From positions 1-5,313 of the forward strand of contig HF997904.1 in NCBI GenBank assembly GCA_000433635.1: DNA of 5,313 nucleotides, in the 5' to 3' direction. Origin of the DNA: Ruminococcus sp. CAG:254 (GTDB taxonomy: Bacteria; Bacillota; Clostridia; Oscillospirales; Ruminococcaceae). Within the stretch, counting starts at the first letter, position 1. Every line of letters begins with the position of its first letter. The position numbers and the translations under genes are program-made. The notes beneath the pieces were generated by a model that was given only the letters and a program-made list of their open reading frames with translations, searched no databases and had not been told where the DNA came from. Positions 4,032-5,313 of the stretch are shown piece after piece.

Positions 4032-5313
4032 TTACTGTTCTGATACCCCAGATTCCGGATTACACGGGTCTTCCGGCCATGTGTTTTTATACTCAGAATC
4101 CACGCCAAGGTATTCTTCCAGACAGATGCCACGGCTCATAATTTCCTTTGCGGTTTCCACGCCAACATACCGCACATGCCACGATTCATATTTATATCCG
4201 GTAATCGGTTCTTTGCCCTCTGGAAACCGGACAATAAACCCATAGTTTGCACAGTTTTCTGCCAGCCACTGGGCTTCTGCGGTATCATCAAAATCGCTGT
4301 TGATGTCGTTAAAGTCAATGACCATTCCCGTTTGATGTTCGGAATGTCCCGGTCGAGCGGAATAGGTATCGGCTTGCTCCCAACCATCCCGTGCACAGTA
4401 TTCCTGATAAACAGAAATCTGATCCGAATAGGAACGATAATCCGAAGCATCATAGAGATTCAATCCGGCTGCATACGCATCCTCAATCATCTTGTCCAAT
4501 GCGGTTTGTGTTTCATCCGTCAACCCTGCTGGGTCGTAGGATTCCGGCAGCGAATAGGTCTTGTTGACAATCAAAATCCCGTCTACATAAGTACATCCGT
4601 CTTTTTCCTCCAGATGCCGGACGGCAACGTCCACATCTGCGGAAACGCTCGGGTCATTTTTCGCAGAAACAGAAATCGTACAAGTTCCCGCGGCAACGCC
4701 CTTAACTGCTCCGTTTTCGTCTACCGTTGCGATTTTTTCATCACTGGATGTCCACTGCAAGGAACTGCCATTGGCTGCACCGTGGGCGGACAGGGAAACC
4801 TTAATGGTTGCCGTGCCATCTTCCAATACTGCCAAATAGGTTTCATCCGGCGTAATCGAAACAATTTCTGCATCTCCTGCGGCAGCTTTTTCCGTTGTTT
4901 CCGCAGCGGTTACATCTGGTGTGCTGCTGTCATCCACCTGACTGGAACTGCTGACAGACGAACTTGCATCCTCTGGCTTGTTCTTCTGCACTGCATTGAT
5001 AATGAAACGAGCTGCAAACCCAGCAACCAGAATCAATGCATACACGGCAATGATAATTGCCAGCGTTTTTCTGCCCTTTGGAAGCCGACGGCGTTCTTCC
5101 TGCGGTGGCTCGTCTGGGATTTCTTCCAATGTGTCTACATCCGGCCACGATTCTTCTAAGTCCCTGTCCTCCTGCTCCGGCATTGCATGCGATACAACCG
5201 GACGCTTTTGTAGACGGGGCAGCGGTTCTTCCGAAGCAGCCGACTGCTGCGGACGGTTCGGCTGAACAACTGGCCGCCATGCATCATCTGCCGTGGCAGC
5301 GTGAGAAATCACC
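4032..5313 (-). CDS. Membrane-anchored M15 family (VanY/LdcB-type) D-alanyl-D-alanine carboxypeptidase with BIG2-like domain, N-terminus outside the window
   Basis: The 426 visible residues trim peptide stems of peptidoglycan outside the membrane, judged by family. Order: an acidic, Pro-rich cytosolic tail (at least 1-75); a basic RRRLPKGRK; one transmembrane helix (83-106) giving an N-in topology; a Ser/Thr/Asp linker (116-146); a BIG2-like Ig domain (about 149-232, with LQWTSSDEKIATVDENGAVKG); and the M15B peptidase domain (about 238-402). SARPGHSEHQTGMVIDF supplies the zinc ligands H326 and D333. YESWHVRYVG supplies the catalytic E376 and zinc ligand H379. DYRSY (291-295) is the usual substrate-side motif. 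All key residues are present, so activity is expected. The D,D or L,D specificity cannot be decided here. The frame is open to the window edge: the GTG at 5312 cannot be judged, and the inner Met44 has no ribosome site. A bidirectional terminator follows the stop. Confidence 0.94.
   Translation of the reverse strand, partial: VISHAATADDAWRPVVQPNRPQQSAASEEPLPRLQKRPVVSHAMPEQEDRDLEESWPDVDTLEEIPDEPPQEERRRLPKGRKTLAIIIAVYALILVAGFAARFIINAVQKNKPEDASSSVSSSSQVDDSSTPDVTAAETTEKAAAGDAEIVSITPDETYLAVLEDGTATIKVSLSAHGAANGSSLQWTSSDEKIATVDENGAVKGVAAGTCTISVSAKNDPSVSADVDVAVRHLEEKDGCTYVDGILIVNKTYSLPESYDPAGLTDETQTALDKMIEDAYAAGLNLYDASDYRSYSDQISVYQEYCARDGWEQADTYSARPGHSEHQTGMVIDFNDINSDFDDTAEAQWLAENCANYGFIVRFPEGKEPITGYKYESWHVRYVGVETAKEIMSRGICLEEYLGVDSEYKNTWPEDPCNPESGVSEQ

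Noticed and set aside
3684..4245. Overlapping plus-strand reading frames of 108 and 155 codons
   Set aside because: They lack ribosome binding sites, cross the promoter and two terminator hairpins, and the longer one overlaps the 3' end of the M15 gene.
4176..5159. Long 327-codon plus-strand frame opposite the M15 gene
   Set aside because: It is an antisense shadow of a clearly recognised coding region. Its product is rich in Cys, Arg and Ile with no domain, and it has no ribosome site.

Overview
The window looks like chromosomal DNA of an endospore-forming Bacillota of class Clostridia, probably a gut-type Oscillospiraceae/Ruminococcaceae relative. The grounds are a SpoIID sporulation gene, AGGAGA-type ribosome binding sites, a clostridial SpoIID-like/peptidoglycan-binding protein, and a moderate base composition. 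The taxonomic call is an inference from protein character. There is no sign of phage, insertion sequences, CRISPR, tRNA or rRNA. All five protein genes lie on the minus strand, so the text below follows transcription from right to left.

5313-4032: the 3' part of a membrane-anchored M15 (VanY/LdcB-type) peptidoglycan carboxypeptidase. It has a long cytosolic tail, one transmembrane helix, a Ser/Thr-rich linker, a BIG2-like Ig domain and a complete zinc peptidase domain. It ends at a strong bidirectional terminator (3936-3992).

4031-3594 (about 440 bases without a protein gene): on the plus strand there is a near-consensus sigma-A promoter (TTGACG, 17 bp, TATAAT) followed about 100 nt later by a GC-rich intrinsic terminator. 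This outlines a stand-alone small RNA of about 102 nt. Its unpaired middle carries UCUCCUUUCU, nine bases of which are identical to the 3' tail of Bacillota 16S rRNA. It is perfectly complementary to the Shine-Dalgarno site of one neighbouring gene and partly so to two others. Three TCCGAA copies, 20-21 bp apart, lie across the promoter. On the minus strand are a possible sporulation-sigma promoter and a dyad in front of the next gene.

3593-3384: a small two-helix DUF378 membrane protein, closed by its own intrinsic terminator (3303-3350).

3236 to 1: a probable three-gene operon. First is a Pro/Glu-rich protein with a C-terminal carboxypeptidase-regulatory-like (Ig-fold) domain. Second is a protein with a compact SpoIID-like domain and three peptidoglycan-binding repeats but no signal peptide. 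Third is spoIID proper, cut by the left edge. The second and third are paralogues in their catalytic-fold regions, so two SpoIID-type proteins are encoded back to back. The common theme is peptidoglycan binding or remodelling, likely in sporulation. The small RNA is the least explained element and the best candidate for something undescribed.
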